This document shows positions 40,049 through 49,715 of a stretch of 64,000 nucleotides of DNA, in pieces. Under the pieces are notes generated by a model. That model did not search any database, was not told the origin of the DNA, and worked only from the letters and a program-made list of their open reading frames with translations. The stretch is from positions 103,580 to 167,579 of the forward strand of contig UICE01000009.1 of NCBI GenBank assembly GCA_900471815.1, written 5' to 3'. Position numbers and translations under genes: made by a program. The stretch comes from Hyphomicrobiales bacterium. GTDB taxonomy: Bacteria; Pseudomonadota; Alphaproteobacteria; Rhizobiales; Rhizobiaceae. Within the stretch, counting starts at the first letter, position 1; each line of letters opens with the position of its first letter.

Positions 40049-41422
40049 ATGGCGCGGGACACGACAGACGAAACACGGATCGCCAATACAGAAGAATTGG
40101 CTGCGCATCTCGCGGAAGGATCAAAGCCGGAATCTGCCTGGCGGATCGGGACGGAACACGAGAAATTCCCCTTCTACACCGAGCATAACAGCCCGGTTCC
40201 CTATGATGGGCCACGCGGCATTCGCGCGATTTTGGAAGGCATGCAGTCTAAACTCGGCTGGGAACCGATCATTGACGAAGGTAATATTATCGGCCTGGTT
40301 GAGCCAACAGGACAAGGGGCAATTTCGCTTGAACCGGGCGGGCAGTTCGAGCTTTCCGGCGCACCGCTTCTTTCCATCCATCAGACTTGCCGCGAATCCA
40401 ACGCTCACCTGGCTCAGGTCCGCGAGATTGCCGAACCACTCGGCATTCGTTTTCTGGGTCTTGGCGGCAGCCCGAAATGGACGCTTGCCGAAACACCGCG
40501 CATGCCCAAATCCCGGTACAATATCATGTCCAATTATATGCCAAAGGTTGGCAAGGATGGACTGAACATGATGTACCGCACCTGTACTATCCAAGTGAAT
40601 CTGGACTTCTCATCCGAAACCGATATGCGGCGCAAGATGCAGGTTTCGGTTAAACTGCAATCCATCGCTACCGCACTGTTCGCCATGTCGCCTTTCACGG
40701 AAGGCAAGCCAAATGGCCTGCTTTCGTGGCGTTCGGAGATATGGCGGGATACCGATAATAATCGCTCGGGCGTCCTGCCCTTCATCTTCAACGAAAATTT
40801 CGGCTTTGCCGACTATGTTGAATGGGCGCTGGATGTCCCGATGTATTTTGTCATGCGTCATGGGCGCTATCACGACTGTACCCATGTGACGTTCCGGCAA
40901 TTCATGAATGGTGCGCTTAAGGATTCGATACCGGAAAGCACGCCCAATATGGGTGATTGGGCCAATCATCTTTCAACGCTTTTTCCCGAGGTTCGGCTGA
41001 AACGCTTCCTCGAAATGCGCGGCGCAGATGGTGGACCATGGCGGCGTATCTGCGCCCTGCCCGCGTTCTGGGTAGGTTTGCTCTATGATGCCGAGGCTCT
41101 CAATGCAGCGGAAGCCATGACGCGTGACTGGAGCTACGAAGAAGTTCAGGCATTGCGCGATGAGGTTCCCGCCAAGGGCCTTCAGGCCAAATTACGCAAT
41201 CGTTCCGTCCACGAAATAGCGCGCGACGTGCTGGCTATTTCGAAGCTTGGCCTTCGAAACAGAGCGATGCTCAATAGTGAAGGTTTCGACGAGACGCACT
41301 ATCTCTCTTCGCTGGAAGAAGTCGTTGCGCGTGGTACAACATCAGCCGAACAGATGTTATCCCAGTACAACACAGTTTGGGGCAGTTCCGTCGAACCCGC
41401 ATTTCTGGAATATGCCTACTGA
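40049..41422 (+). CDS. gshA: Glutamate-cysteine ligase, plant/alphaproteobacterial type
   Basis: With the ATG at 40049 the product is 457 residues. The WRIGTEHEKFPFYTEHNSPV start, GQGAISLEPGGQFELSGAPL and MYRTCTIQVNLDFSSE motifs fit the GCS2-like plant-type ligase. It makes gamma-glutamylcysteine, the first step of glutathione synthesis. The ATG at 39980 would add 23 unlikely residues. A near-palindrome TTGATCGATCTATCAA lies upstream at 39958-39973; its function is unknown. The SDR gene follows after 17 bases. Confidence 0.94.
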   Translation: MARDTTDETRIANTEELAAHLAEGSKPESAWRIGTEHEKFPFYTEHNSPVPYDGPRGIRAILEGMQSKLGWEPIIDEGNIIGLVEPTGQGAISLEPGGQFELSGAPLLSIHQTCRESNAHLAQVREIAEPLGIRFLGLGGSPKWTLAETPRMPKSRYNIMSNYMPKVGKDGLNMMYRTCTIQVNLDFSSETDMRRKMQVSVKLQSIATALFAMSPFTEGKPNGLLSWRSEIWRDTDNNRSGVLPFIFNENFGFADYVEWALDVPMYFVMRHGRYHDCTHVTFRQFMNGALKDSIPESTPNMGDWANHLSTLFPEVRLKRFLEMRGADGGPWRRICALPAFWVGLLYDAEALNAAEAMTRDWSYEEVQALRDEVPAKGLQAKLRNRSVHEIARDVLAISKLGLRNRAMLNSEGFDETHYLSSLEEVVARGTTSAEQMLSQYNTVWGSSVEPAFLEYAY

Positions 41423-41439
41423 GCAGAGGAAAAAGCCCG

Positions 41440-42183
41440 ATGACAAAGACAATTCTGATCACAGGCGGGAGCCGCGGTATTGGTCGTTCAGCCGCAATTC
41501 TCGCTGGTCAAAAGGGCTGGTCCGTTGGCGTAAACTACGCAAGCAACAAAGCTGCTGCTGACGAAGTGGTGGAGGCCGTCATCGCAGCTGGCGGCAAGGC
41601 ATTAGCCATTCAGGGAGACGTTGCCGTTGAGGCTGATGTCATTTCAATGTTCGAGCAGACCAAGCAGCTCGGCAGACTTGATGGCGTTGTGGTCAATGCG
41701 GGTATCGTGGCTCCGGCTTCCAAACTCATGGATATGGACAGCGACCGCATGCGGCGTGTCTTCGACGTGAATGTATTTGGAGCCTATTTGTGTGCCCGCG
41801 AGGCTGTACGCTATCTCGCACCGTCGCGCGGCGGCAATGGTGGCTCCATAGTGCTTTTATCTTCGGCAGCGGCCCGCATCGGTGGCCCTTTCGAATATGT
41901 GGATTATGCCGGATCAAAAGGCGCAATGGACAGCCTGACACTTGGTCTTGCAAAAGAGGCTGGCTCTGAAAATATTCGCGTCAATGCAGTGCGTCCGGGA
42001 TTGATCGAGACCGACCTTCACGCCAGTGGAGGGCAACCCGACCGTGCGCAACGGCTTGGAGCCACAGCCCCACTCGGCAGGGCTGGAACCGCAGAGGAAG
42101 TTGGGGAATCGATCGTCTGGCTACTAAGCGATGCATCATCCTATGTCACGGGCGCATTGCTCGACGTGACGGGTGGACGTTAA
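41440..42183 (+). CDS. Short-chain dehydrogenase/reductase
   Basis: From the ATG at 41440 (GAGG upstream) the product has 247 residues with the Rossmann motif TGGSRGIGRS, the NAG segment VVVNAGIVAP, catalytic Ser and the YAGSK active-site motif, and a C-terminal VTGALLDVTGGR. It is a classical NAD(P)-dependent SDR of unknown substrate. It probably shares a transcript with gshA. An ATG at 41377 inside gshA is rejected. Confidence 0.93.
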   Translation: MTKTILITGGSRGIGRSAAILAGQKGWSVGVNYASNKAAADEVVEAVIAAGGKALAIQGDVAVEADVISMFEQTKQLGRLDGVVVNAGIVAPASKLMDMDSDRMRRVFDVNVFGAYLCAREAVRYLAPSRGGNGGSIVLLSSAAARIGGPFEYVDYAGSKGAMDSLTLGLAKEAGSENIRVNAVRPGLIETDLHASGGQPDRAQRLGATAPLGRAGTAEEVGESIVWLLSDASSYVTGALLDVTGGR

Positions 42184-42265
42184 ACGTTCATATCGACAAT
42201 TAGGACTCCCGTTGCGCGCTATATGTGTTATGCGGAGCAATCTCATTCACGCGGATTGACGAACC

Positions 42266-43204
42266 ATGGCAAAACACAAAGCGCTGTCCGAAGCCTTTAT
42301 CCCCGAGCTTCCAAATTACTATAAAGGCAAAGTTCGCGAGAATTACGATCTTGCGGATGGCACGCGCATCATTATCGCTACGGATCGCATCAGTGCGTTT
42401 GACCGTATATTGGCCTCGATACCGCTCAAAGGGCAGGTTTTGACGCAAACGGCGCGTTTCCAGTTTGAGCAAACGCAGGATATTTGTCCCAACCACGTTA
42501 TTGAATATCCCGACCCAAATGTTTTGCTCTGCCGCAAGCTTACTATCTTGCCTGTCGAAATCATTGTGCGTGGCTATCTCGCCGGAACAACGGGCACGTC
42601 AATCCTGACACTATACAAGTCCGGCCGACGTGAAATGTACGGCTTCACCCTTCCGGACGGCATGCTGGACAATGAAAAGCTGCCGGAGCCAATCATCACG
42701 CCAACTTCCAAAGCGTTTGATGGCGGTCACGACGAGCCTTTGACTGCTGAAGATATAATCGAGCAAAAGCTGCTGACCAAAGAACAATGGGAGACAATCT
42801 CATCCTACGCTTTGAAGCTCTTTGCACGCGGCCAGGAAATTGCGACAAGCCGGGGTCTGATCCTTGCCGACACCAAATATGAATTCGGTACGGATGAAGC
42901 AGGAAATATCGTTCTTGCCGATGAAATCCATACGCCCGATTCCAGCCGTTACTGGTTTGCCGATAGCTACGAAGCAGGCAAGCGCCCTGTCAGTTTTGAC
43001 AAGGATTTCGTGCGAAATTGGGTCGTTGAGCGTTGCGATCCATACAAGGATGATATTCCGGAAATTCCTGAAGACGTCATTGATGCGACAACCAAGGTCT
43101 ATATTCAGGCCTATGAGAAAATCACTGACTGTAAATTTGAAGCCGGTGATGCTGCAACAGATCCATTGCAACGCATCAGGGAAAACTTGAAGCGCTTTTT
43201 CTAG
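42266..43204 (+). CDS. purC: SAICAR synthetase PurC, long form
   Basis: This 312-residue protein has the SAICAR synthetase motifs [38 protein letters not shown] and [12 protein letters not shown], and [14 protein letters not shown]. At over 300 residues it belongs to the eukaryote-like long branch, while most bacterial PurC proteins are about 240-255. Related genomes often carry both forms. The short form is not in this window, so it is unclear whether this is the main purine enzyme or a second copy. Confidence 0.92.
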   Translation: MAKHKALSEAFIPELPNYYKGKVRENYDLADGTRIIIATDRISAFDRILASIPLKGQVLTQTARFQFEQTQDICPNHVIEYPDPNVLLCRKLTILPVEIIVRGYLAGTTGTSILTLYKSGRREMYGFTLPDGMLDNEKLPEPIITPTSKAFDGGHDEPLTAEDIIEQKLLTKEQWETISSYALKLFARGQEIATSRGLILADTKYEFGTDEAGNIVLADEIHTPDSSRYWFADSYEAGKRPVSFDKDFVRNWVVERCDPYKDDIPEIPEDVIDATTKVYIQAYEKITDCKFEAGDAATDPLQRIRENLKRFF

Positions 43205-43280
43205 ACTCACAAATCAGTTGATGTTCGCATTATTACGGCGGTAGTCTTCCTCAACACCAAGTGTGAGGGAGGACAGCGTT

Positions 43281-44252
43281 ATGAATCTCGTGGACATGTT
43301 TCTAAAGGGTGATGGGGGGAAAAATATTGAAGCGCTTTCCCGGCAATTCAATCTTTCCCAACAGCAAACGCTTGCCGCTATCGAAGCGCTGATGCCTGCA
43401 TTTTCGCAAGGGCTGCAGCGCAACACTGCCGATCCCATGGGCATGGGCGCTTTCGTGCAGGCACTTTCATCGGGTCAGCACGCCAATTATTTTGATGATC
43501 CTTCTGCGGCATTCAATTCGTCTGGTATAGCTGACGGCAATAATATTCTGGGCCATTTGTTTGGCTCCAAGGATTTGTCACGGGCTGTAGCTGACCATGC
43601 CGCTGCCACGACCGGCCTAGCGACTACCACGCTAAAGGAGATGCTTCCCGTTATCGCTTCCATGCTGATGGGCGGGCTCTATAAGAAGTCTACGGGCCAA
43701 TTTGCCGCCTCCGGTCTTGGCGGCGGAAATGTAATCGGCGATCTGATCGAGCAGATGATGCGGCAAGGGGGCGGAGGCCAGACTGCCAGCACGCAACAAA
43801 ATGCACCCAGCGCCAATCCTTGGGGGCAGATTCTCGAAGGAATGCTCGGTGGCGCAACGCAGCAACCACAAGGGCAAGGTGGTACCACCGGTAATAACCC
43901 GCTCGGAAAGATCTTTGAGGAAATGATGCGTGGGGGAATTCCTGGCAGTGCAGCTCCAAAAACCCCACAGCAAAACCAACAGCAGCCGGGCGCAGGCCAA
44001 AATCCCTTTGGCGATAATCCTTTCGGCAAAATCTTTGAAGAAATGCTTGGTGGCGCGACGCAAAAGCGATCGGCTCCGCAGCCAGAACCCGCGCCAGAGC
44101 CGGAAACTGCGTCTGCGCCTCCTTCCGATAATCCTTTGAAAGATATTCTAGGCCAGATGTTCGATACGGGCCGTAAGACCAACGAGCAATATCAGAAGGG
44201 CATGGAATCCATTTTCGACCAATATATGCGGGGAATGGACCGCCACAAATAG
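43281..44252 (+). CDS. DUF937 protein with repeated NPxGKIFEEM modules
   Basis: From the ATG at 43281 (GGGAGGA upstream) the product has 323 residues. The N-terminal half is a DUF937 domain (FNLSQQQTLAAIEALMPAFSQGL, TTTLKEMLPVIASMLMGGLYK). The C-terminal half holds four short repeats: NPWGQILEGMLGG, NPLGKIFEEMMRGG, NPFGKIFEEMLGG and NPLKDILGQMF, joined by Gln/Pro/Gly-rich linkers. No signal is visible. Function unknown; the repeats look like short amphipathic interaction helices. Confidence 0.85.
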   Translation: MNLVDMFLKGDGGKNIEALSRQFNLSQQQTLAAIEALMPAFSQGLQRNTADPMGMGAFVQALSSGQHANYFDDPSAAFNSSGIADGNNILGHLFGSKDLSRAVADHAAATTGLATTTLKEMLPVIASMLMGGLYKKSTGQFAASGLGGGNVIGDLIEQMMRQGGGGQTASTQQNAPSANPWGQILEGMLGGATQQPQGQGGTTGNNPLGKIFEEMMRGGIPGSAAPKTPQQNQQQPGAGQNPFGDNPFGKIFEEMLGGATQKRSAPQPEPAPEPETASAPPSDNPLKDILGQMFDTGRKTNEQYQKGMESIFDQYMRGMDRHK

Positions 44253-44272
44253 GTCAGGCGCGATAAGAAAAA

Positions 44273-44307
44273 GCCCGGCCAAATTGCATATGCAAAATGG
44301 GCCGGGC
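44273..44307 (-). terminator. Intrinsic terminator of the DUF1127 gene
   Basis: GCCCGGCC at 44273-44280 pairs with GGCCGGGC at 44300-44307; the loop contains the palindrome TTGCATATGCAA. On the minus strand the stem is followed by TTTTTCTT. It lies downstream of the DUF1127 gene and could also act on the convergent DUF937 gene. Confidence 0.75.
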
Positions 44308-44375
44308 AGGAGGCAGGCGGAGCGCCGGGAGGGGATTCCGGCGTGAATGGGCGCCTGCTAAACAGTCAAATCATA

Positions 44376-44657
44376 CTATCTTGTTGCACTACGAACGCGT
44401 GAGCGCACGTCTGCAAGCGCTCCCAGCCTTTGGCTCGGATCATCCAGCAGCGATGTTCCAATGGCGGAATGGAGATCCGCACGCGTGACACCAATGTCAT
44501 GCAGCATTGAATCGTTCCATTCGCCAAGACTCAAAATCGTTTTACGGTTCCGGCGGGCAACAATCATTCGGTTGACAAAGCTGACAGCCAGCGACGCAAG
44601 CGATGCGATCGTGCCGGTGAAACCAGTTACTTCAGTCATTCTCGTTGTTGTTGTCAT
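44376..44657 (-). CDS. DUF1127 small protein
   Basis: The 93-residue protein has a short hydrophobic N-terminal part (ASLASLAVSFVNRMIVARRN) and the DUF1127 core WNDSMLHDIGVTRADL. The start at 44657 has an AAGGAG site. DUF1127 proteins in alphaproteobacteria are Arg-rich, RNA-linked small proteins that affect phosphate, carbon or virulence circuits. The divergent neighbour is a LysR regulator of the type that controls DUF1127 genes in Brucella. Confidence 0.88.
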   Translation of the reverse strand: MTTTTRMTEVTGFTGTIASLASLAVSFVNRMIVARRNRKTILSLGEWNDSMLHDIGVTRADLHSAIGTSLLDDPSQRLGALADVRSRVRSATR

Positions 44658-44787
44658 CGCCCGTACTCCTTTGAACGGCAGCGATCAGAAGTTAAATCAC
44701 GCGAAAAACCATTTTCCGCGCAGCACGCTCAATGTCCGTTAGACACCAGCGTTTCCTGAACATCTTTAGAATGATACAGAAGGATTG

Positions 44788-44827
44788 ATTATTCAAACGA
44801 ATGTTTTTAATGTAAACGTTCAATAAT
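44788..44827. promoter_or_regulatory. Inverted repeat upstream of the LysR gene
   Basis: ATTATTCAAACG at 44788-44799 and CGTTCAATAAT at 44817-44827 are mirror half-sites with one extra A on the left. AT-rich repeats of this size before a LysR gene can be autoregulatory sites. The function is inference from position. Confidence 0.35.
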
Positions 44828-44858
44828 AATGATGAGTCAACAGCCTTGGGAACCTGTC

Positions 44859-45815
44859 ATGAGCGCACCGCTTGATCTCGACCAGTTGCAGACATTCACA
44901 GCCATAGCCGACTTGGGAAGCTTCACCAAGGCAGCCGACAAGGTCAACAAGACTCAATCGGCTGTATCGATGCAGATGAGGCGCTTGGAAGAACGTGTTT
45001 CGAAGGCGCTTTTCGAACGCGATGGCCGCACGAACCGTCTGACCGAGGATGGCGAGCGGCTTCTTGCATATGCACGGCGCATGCTGCAGCTAAACAATGA
45101 AACCATTGCAGCTTTTGATGATACGCAGTTGCAGGGTCATATCCGCATCGGCACTCCAGACGACTATGCAGATCGTTTTCTGCCCGAAATCATGGCGCGT
45201 TTCTCGCGCTCGAATCCGCGTGTCGAACTATCCGTTGTCTGTGAGCCAACGGTCAATCTTGATGAGATGATCCGCAAGGGCCAGTTGGATATTGCGCTGG
45301 TTACTCAATGCGACGAACAGCGCCGCTCTGAGGTCGTGCGTAGCGAACAGCTCCTATGGGTGACGTCCGCAAATCATAATGTGCATGAGGAGGTGGTCCT
45401 GCCGCTGGCAGTGGGTCGACCCACCTGCATATGGCGCGCAGCAGCTGTCGATGTGCTCGACTCGATGCATCACGACTATCGCATTCTCTTTACCAGCTGG
45501 TCCGCAACAGTTCTTGCCGCGGCTGTTCTCGCCGGGCTTGCCGTGTCAATTCTACCGGAATGTGCGTTGCGACCGGGTATGCGGGTTCTAACGGAGGCTG
45601 ATGGATTTGGCCGTCTTCCAGAGTTTGGAATCGGCATCATGCGCGGTCACACGAAGCCCTCCGCCATTGTTGATGCGTTGGTGCAGCACATTGTTGAAAG
45701 TCTTGATAATCTGTCCATGCCAACGCCAGTCAGCATGACACAAGCGGCAGTTCCAGTGCCGGTCAATCAGCGCATGAGACAAGTCCGTTCGACCGAACTT
45801 GTCCCGGGTTGGTAA
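44859..45815 (+). CDS. LysR-family transcriptional regulator, VtlR/LsrB-like
   Basis: The 318-residue product (ATG at 44859, with GGGAAC upstream; a longer form from 44829 is possible) has a LysR helix-turn-helix (LQTFTAIADLGSFTKAADKV, KTQSAVSMQMRRLE) and a substrate-binding domain (LRIGTPDDYADRFLP-like). It resembles VtlR of Brucella and LsrB of Sinorhizobium, which control small DUF1127-type genes, AbcR sRNAs or glutathione genes. Adjacency to a DUF1127 gene fits. The identity with VtlR is inference. Confidence 0.85.
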   Translation: MSAPLDLDQLQTFTAIADLGSFTKAADKVNKTQSAVSMQMRRLEERVSKALFERDGRTNRLTEDGERLLAYARRMLQLNNETIAAFDDTQLQGHIRIGTPDDYADRFLPEIMARFSRSNPRVELSVVCEPTVNLDEMIRKGQLDIALVTQCDEQRRSEVVRSEQLLWVTSANHNVHEEVVLPLAVGRPTCIWRAAAVDVLDSMHHDYRILFTSWSATVLAAAVLAGLAVSILPECALRPGMRVLTEADGFGRLPEFGIGIMRGHTKPSAIVDALVQHIVESLDNLSMPTPVSMTQAAVPVPVNQRMRQVRSTELVPGW

Positions 45816-46406
45816 TTATAATCCGCCCTGCCAGGCTTTGATTGCATCAAGCGGATAAAGCAACATGACAATATTAAGGGTGAGGTTGTCGCGGATAACC
45901 CACCCAGCCAGCAACTCAAATATGATCGCCAAAACGATTGTCAGCCAGATTGGCGCACGCGCGGCAAAGAAAAAGCCGAGCACCATAAACAGAATATCGC
46001 TGACGGAGTTCAGCACGCTGTCACCAACATAGCCAAGCGCAATGGTCGCTTCGCGATAGCGGCTTATGACCATCTCGGTATTTTCAAATATTTCCCAGGC
46101 TGCCTCTATGAAAATGGCTCCGAGAAGACGCTGCCCGACTGGCCTTTTGCGGGCTGCAAGCCAGAGAATCCCGTAAAACAAAAAGCCGTGAATGATATGG
46201 GAAAGCGTATACCAATCGGCGATATGCTGCGAATTGTCCGAAGAGTTTGTGTCACTCACCCATAATTTTACCGTCCCGCAAGTACAGATGGGGTTGCGGC
46301 CCATGAGCAGCAAAATCACCGCCGCAACAGCGATCATGAGCGCACCTAACAGCAAATAGTAACGCAAATTCGGGCTTTTTTTCTGTATATATGCAACTGC
46401 AGGCAT
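45816..46406 (-). CDS. DUF2585/UPF0314 membrane protein
   Basis: From the ATG at 46406 (AGAGGGAAC upstream) the product has 196 residues. It has an N-terminal membrane segment ([20 protein letters not shown]), CTCG-type cysteines after it, [16 protein letters not shown] and [20 protein letters not shown], the UPF0314 signature. Function unknown. The longer frame to 46676 overlaps xseA on the other strand and is rejected. Stop is adjacent to the LysR stop (convergent). Confidence 0.88.
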   Translation of the reverse strand: MPAVAYIQKKSPNLRYYLLLGALMIAVAAVILLLMGRNPICTCGTVKLWVSDTNSSDNSQHIADWYTLSHIIHGFLFYGILWLAARKRPVGQRLLGAIFIEAAWEIFENTEMVISRYREATIALGYVGDSVLNSVSDILFMVLGFFFAARAPIWLTIVLAIIFELLAGWVIRDNLTLNIVMLLYPLDAIKAWQGGL

Positions 46407-46523
46407 ATGGTGTTCCCTCTTTCCCCTATACATTCTCCCATAGGCGTTATTCGTCTGCCGCTGAGAATGCAATCGGAGATTATGGAAGGTTGATTTCCGC
46501 CATCGTCCCGATAGGAATGGAAT

Positions 46524-48107
46524 ATGACTGAAAAACTCGAAACCACATCCAATGTTGCCGAATATACCGTGTCTGAAATTTCGGGGGCGTTGAAGCGTAC
46601 CGTCGAGGATACATTCGGCCATGTTCGGGTTCGGGGTGAGATTTCCGGTTATCGGGGACCGCATTCTTCGGGGCATGCCTATTTTTCACTGAAGGATGAC
46701 AAGGCGCGTATTGAAGCTGTTGTTTGGCGCGGCTCCATGAGCCGTATGCGCTTTCAGCCTGAAGAAGGCATGGAAGTGATCGCTACCGGCAAATTGACCA
46801 CTTACCCCGGTTCTTCAAAATATCAGATTGTCATCGAACAAATGGAGCCAGCCGGTGCCGGGGCTCTGATGGCGCTTCTTGAAGAGCGGAAACGCAAGCT
46901 TGGTGCAGAAGGACTTTTCGACAGTACCGCCAAGCAGCTTTTGCCTTACATGCCACGGATTATCGGCGTCGTGACGTCACCTACAGGTGCAGTCATTCGC
47001 GATATTATTCACCGCATAACAGACCGCTTTCCGCTGCACGTTCTGGTCTGGCCGGTGCGCGTACAAGGTGAGACTTCCGGCAATGAGGTTGCCAATGCTG
47101 TCAATGGTTTCAATAGCTTAGCCAATAGCGCTGTTTTCCCGCAGCCGGACGTCCTGATCGTGGCGCGCGGAGGAGGAAGCCTTGAAGACCTTTGGGGCTT
47201 CAATGATGAGGTGGTGGTGAGAGCCGTCGCTGCCTCGCATATACCTATCATTTCCGCTGTTGGTCATGAGACCGATTGGACATTGATTGACCTGGCCGCC
47301 GATGTTCGCGCCCCGACACCCACTGGGGCCGCAGAGATGGCAGTGCCTGTAAAAGCCGACCTGGTTGCCCATCTTGCAACGCTTGGCGCAAGGCTTTCCT
47401 CAGGCATGTCGCGCTATCTCGACCGGCGGCGGCAGGCTCAAAGAGCCTTGGCGAGAGCCCTGCCCTCGGCAGACCAGTTACTGGCATTGCCAAGACGGCA
47501 TTTCGACGAAACCGCGGCGCGCTTGGGCCGTGCCTTGCAAGCCAATACGCAGAAAAAACGCGGTGAGTTTGATGGGGCTGCACGCCAATTGTCCCCGCGC
47601 CTTCTCGAACAGAAATTTCGTGAAAAGCGTCGTGAAATCAGTGCTTTATCCGCTCGCCTGCCGCGTGCCGTCGAGATTCTTGTGCGGGACAGGCGTGCCA
47701 ATTTCGCGCGCCGCTCAGTCAGGCTTTCCATAGAACAGACGTCACGTCTGGCCGAGCGCGGCAGGCAACATTTGCAGCAGCTCGACCGACGCCAGATCCA
47801 AGCTGTAAAGCTTCTGCTTGACCGCGCCAAACGCCGCAGGGACGAACAATGGCGGCTGCTGAATGGCTTGTCTCATACAAGCATTCTGGAGCGTGGTTTT
47901 GCCATCGTTCTCGATCCTTCCGGAACGCCGATCAAGCGCGCCTCGGGTATCGCTGCTGGCGATGATTTGACGCTCCGGTTTCAGGATGGAGACATTCAGG
48001 CATTGGCAAAAGACGGCGATGCAAAGCCTGCACAGCCAAAAATCGAGAAGCCCGCAGCCATCAAGAAAACACCGGTCCCGGGCGGTTCGCAGGGATCACT
48101 TTTCTAG
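46524..48107 (+). CDS. xseA: Exodeoxyribonuclease VII large subunit
   Basis: This 527-residue protein has an OB-fold N-terminus ([20 protein letters not shown]), the catalytic domain ([55 protein letters not shown]) and a long Arg-rich coiled-coil before [13 protein letters not shown]. With XseB it degrades single-stranded DNA. Slightly longer than E. coli XseA (456), mostly in the basic tail. xseB is not in the window. Confidence 0.97.
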   Translation: MTEKLETTSNVAEYTVSEISGALKRTVEDTFGHVRVRGEISGYRGPHSSGHAYFSLKDDKARIEAVVWRGSMSRMRFQPEEGMEVIATGKLTTYPGSSKYQIVIEQMEPAGAGALMALLEERKRKLGAEGLFDSTAKQLLPYMPRIIGVVTSPTGAVIRDIIHRITDRFPLHVLVWPVRVQGETSGNEVANAVNGFNSLANSAVFPQPDVLIVARGGGSLEDLWGFNDEVVVRAVAASHIPIISAVGHETDWTLIDLAADVRAPTPTGAAEMAVPVKADLVAHLATLGARLSSGMSRYLDRRRQAQRALARALPSADQLLALPRRHFDETAARLGRALQANTQKKRGEFDGAARQLSPRLLEQKFREKRREISALSARLPRAVEILVRDRRANFARRSVRLSIEQTSRLAERGRQHLQQLDRRQIQAVKLLLDRAKRRRDEQWRLLNGLSHTSILERGFAIVLDPSGTPIKRASGIAAGDDLTLRFQDGDIQALAKDGDAKPAQPKIEKPAAIKKTPVPGGSQGSLF

Positions 48108-48289
48108 CTCTACTCGCGTCGCCACAACTATTTTACTCGCCATGATGGAAATTTTTCAGCAAAAATCAGCCATTCTTCGGCAAAAAGCTTCGAACTTTGT
48201 CTGAAATGTAGTTGTTTGGCGCAAAACCTGTCTGAGACAGGGCTTACAGTTAGCTAACAGCAAACATTGATTTTCCAAAACCGTTTTAT

Positions 48290-49384
48290 CTATTCCCGAT
48301 TCCATGACGGGCTGTTCAGTTCAATCAGTGATTGCGACCAATCATCAATGAAACGCTGACGTTGCGCTCTGTCCTGCACCGCCAGCAAGGCAGGTCCAAT
48401 GCGGATCGGCTGCGCAATACCCGACTCCTTCAAGTTTTGCGGGCCATCAACACCGGGCGGCAGGCTGCCGGTTTCGGTAAAGTAAAACGCATTGTTTTTT
48501 GCAACCGATTGCCCCTGCTGCGAGAGGAGATAATCCAGAAATCTTGCGGCAAGATCGGCACGTTTCGCGCCTTTCGGAATCAGGGCACCACGACTCAACA
48601 CCAAAGTGTAATCACGAGGAACGACAACTTTTAATTGTGGATAGCGACGTGCCGCCTCATAGGCATAGGAACCGAGCATATTATAGCCGATATAGAGATT
48701 GCCTTTGGCAACTTCCTCAAGGATTTCGCCCGTGCAGCAACGAGCCACGGCAGAGGCGCGCGCCATGCCTTCCAGCAACCGGCCAAACACGGCTGTTGTC
48801 TGACGGGCATCATTAAATGCCAACAAATATCCAATGCCGGACAGGCGGATATCATAGGTTCCGACACGTCCACGATAGGTATCGAGTTTCTCGCGCAGCA
48901 GATCTGCAAGCTCGACATGGGTGCGCGGCACGTCGCCCGGCGGCACCTTGACATTATTATATACAAAGACGGCCGGTTCGTAAGTGAACCCAAAAACCTC
49001 ATCCCTCCAATTTGCCCAGTCGGCAACGCGAGCGGTTTCGGGTGAGGTATGGGCCGTTGCACAGCCATCATTGGCCAGTTTCACAAGTTGATCCACGGAT
49101 GATGACAGCAGAAGATCGCCGAGCGGTTGCTGTTTGCGGCAGGCCTCGGCAGCACGCACGCTGAGTTCATTGGTCAGGTAATCGATAACGTCGACAGTTA
49201 CGTCCGGCCAAATGGTTTGAAAGTCATCAATCAACGGCTTCATGACAACAAGGTCTGTGGCCGAATAAATGGTCAAGCGACCAGTTTCTGTCTGCAAGGC
49301 AGGAAAGCGGATTGTGTTATCTGCGGCAAAGGCGGGCGCCGCAATAAATGCTGCGGCTAGCGCAACACATAGGCGTTTGATCAT
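48290..49384 (-). CDS. ABC-type (iron-like) periplasmic solute-binding protein, no permease nearby
   Basis: From the ATG at 49384 the product has 364 residues, with a signal peptide (LCVALAAAFIAAPAFA) and a type II binding-protein fold (GRLTIYSATDLVVMKPLID, VGTYDIRLSGIGYLLAFND, YNMLGSYAYEAARRYPQLKVVVPRDYTLVLSRGALIP). It resembles FbpA/AfuA-like iron-binding proteins and PgtC-like sensors. Permease and ATPase genes are absent around it. Upstream on the same strand lie the inverted repeat element and a TctE-like histidine kinase gene, so it may be a target of, or sensor for, that system. Confidence 0.85.
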   Translation of the reverse strand: MIKRLCVALAAAFIAAPAFAADNTIRFPALQTETGRLTIYSATDLVVMKPLIDDFQTIWPDVTVDVIDYLTNELSVRAAEACRKQQPLGDLLLSSSVDQLVKLANDGCATAHTSPETARVADWANWRDEVFGFTYEPAVFVYNNVKVPPGDVPRTHVELADLLREKLDTYRGRVGTYDIRLSGIGYLLAFNDARQTTAVFGRLLEGMARASAVARCCTGEILEEVAKGNLYIGYNMLGSYAYEAARRYPQLKVVVPRDYTLVLSRGALIPKGAKRADLAARFLDYLLSQQGQSVAKNNAFYFTETGSLPPGVDGPQNLKESGIAQPIRIGPALLAVQDRAQRQRFIDDWSQSLIELNSPSWNRE

Positions 49385-49473
49385 CTTCCGGCTCCCAGCC
49401 AAGTTGCCAATATAGGCATATACGAGGTTGCTGTTCTAAAGCGCAAGACAAGCTCAGGATGGCAAGGGCGTTA

Positions 49474-49520
49474 TGCGTGGTTCGCCCTTCGACAGGCTCA
49501 GGAGGGCTCACCATGAGGAA
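49474..49520 (+). repeat. Left arm of an intergenic inverted repeat
   Basis: TGCGTGGTTCG ... GGCTCACCATGAGGAA, with a 20-base insertion (CCCTTCGACAGGCTCAGGAG) inside. It mirrors the arm at 49636-49665. The GGCTCACCATGAGG core is of the type found in dispersed intergenic repeats of Brucella and rhizobia. Confidence 0.7.
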
Positions 49521-49635
49521 AGTGGAGATTGGCAAGGAACTCGTACTGTTAGCGCGTAGTACAATCCCAATCTCGCTCATAAGTTTGGCGAGAACTTTAA
49601 TTCCGCATTGAAGACGGTTTTTGCAGTCCTCAACC

Positions 49636-49665
49636 TTCCTCATGGTGAGCCCGTCGAACCACGCA
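49636..49665 (-). repeat. Right arm of the intergenic inverted repeat
   Basis: The reverse complement reads TGCGTGGTTCGACGGGCTCACC followed by ATGAGGAA, matching the left arm without its insertion. The 115 bases between the arms contain no open frame. The region 49385-49795 holds no gene other than these repeats and the candidate RNA at 49716. Confidence 0.7.
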
Positions 49666-49715
49666 CAAAGTTGGAGCCAATGGCAGATTTGAAGGTGGCT
49701 GTATGATCCCATCAC

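Noticed and set aside
49474..49665. Insertion sequence or mobile element remnant at the inverted repeats
   Set aside because: No transposase frame, no target duplication and only 115 bases between the arms; a dispersed intergenic repeat is more likely.
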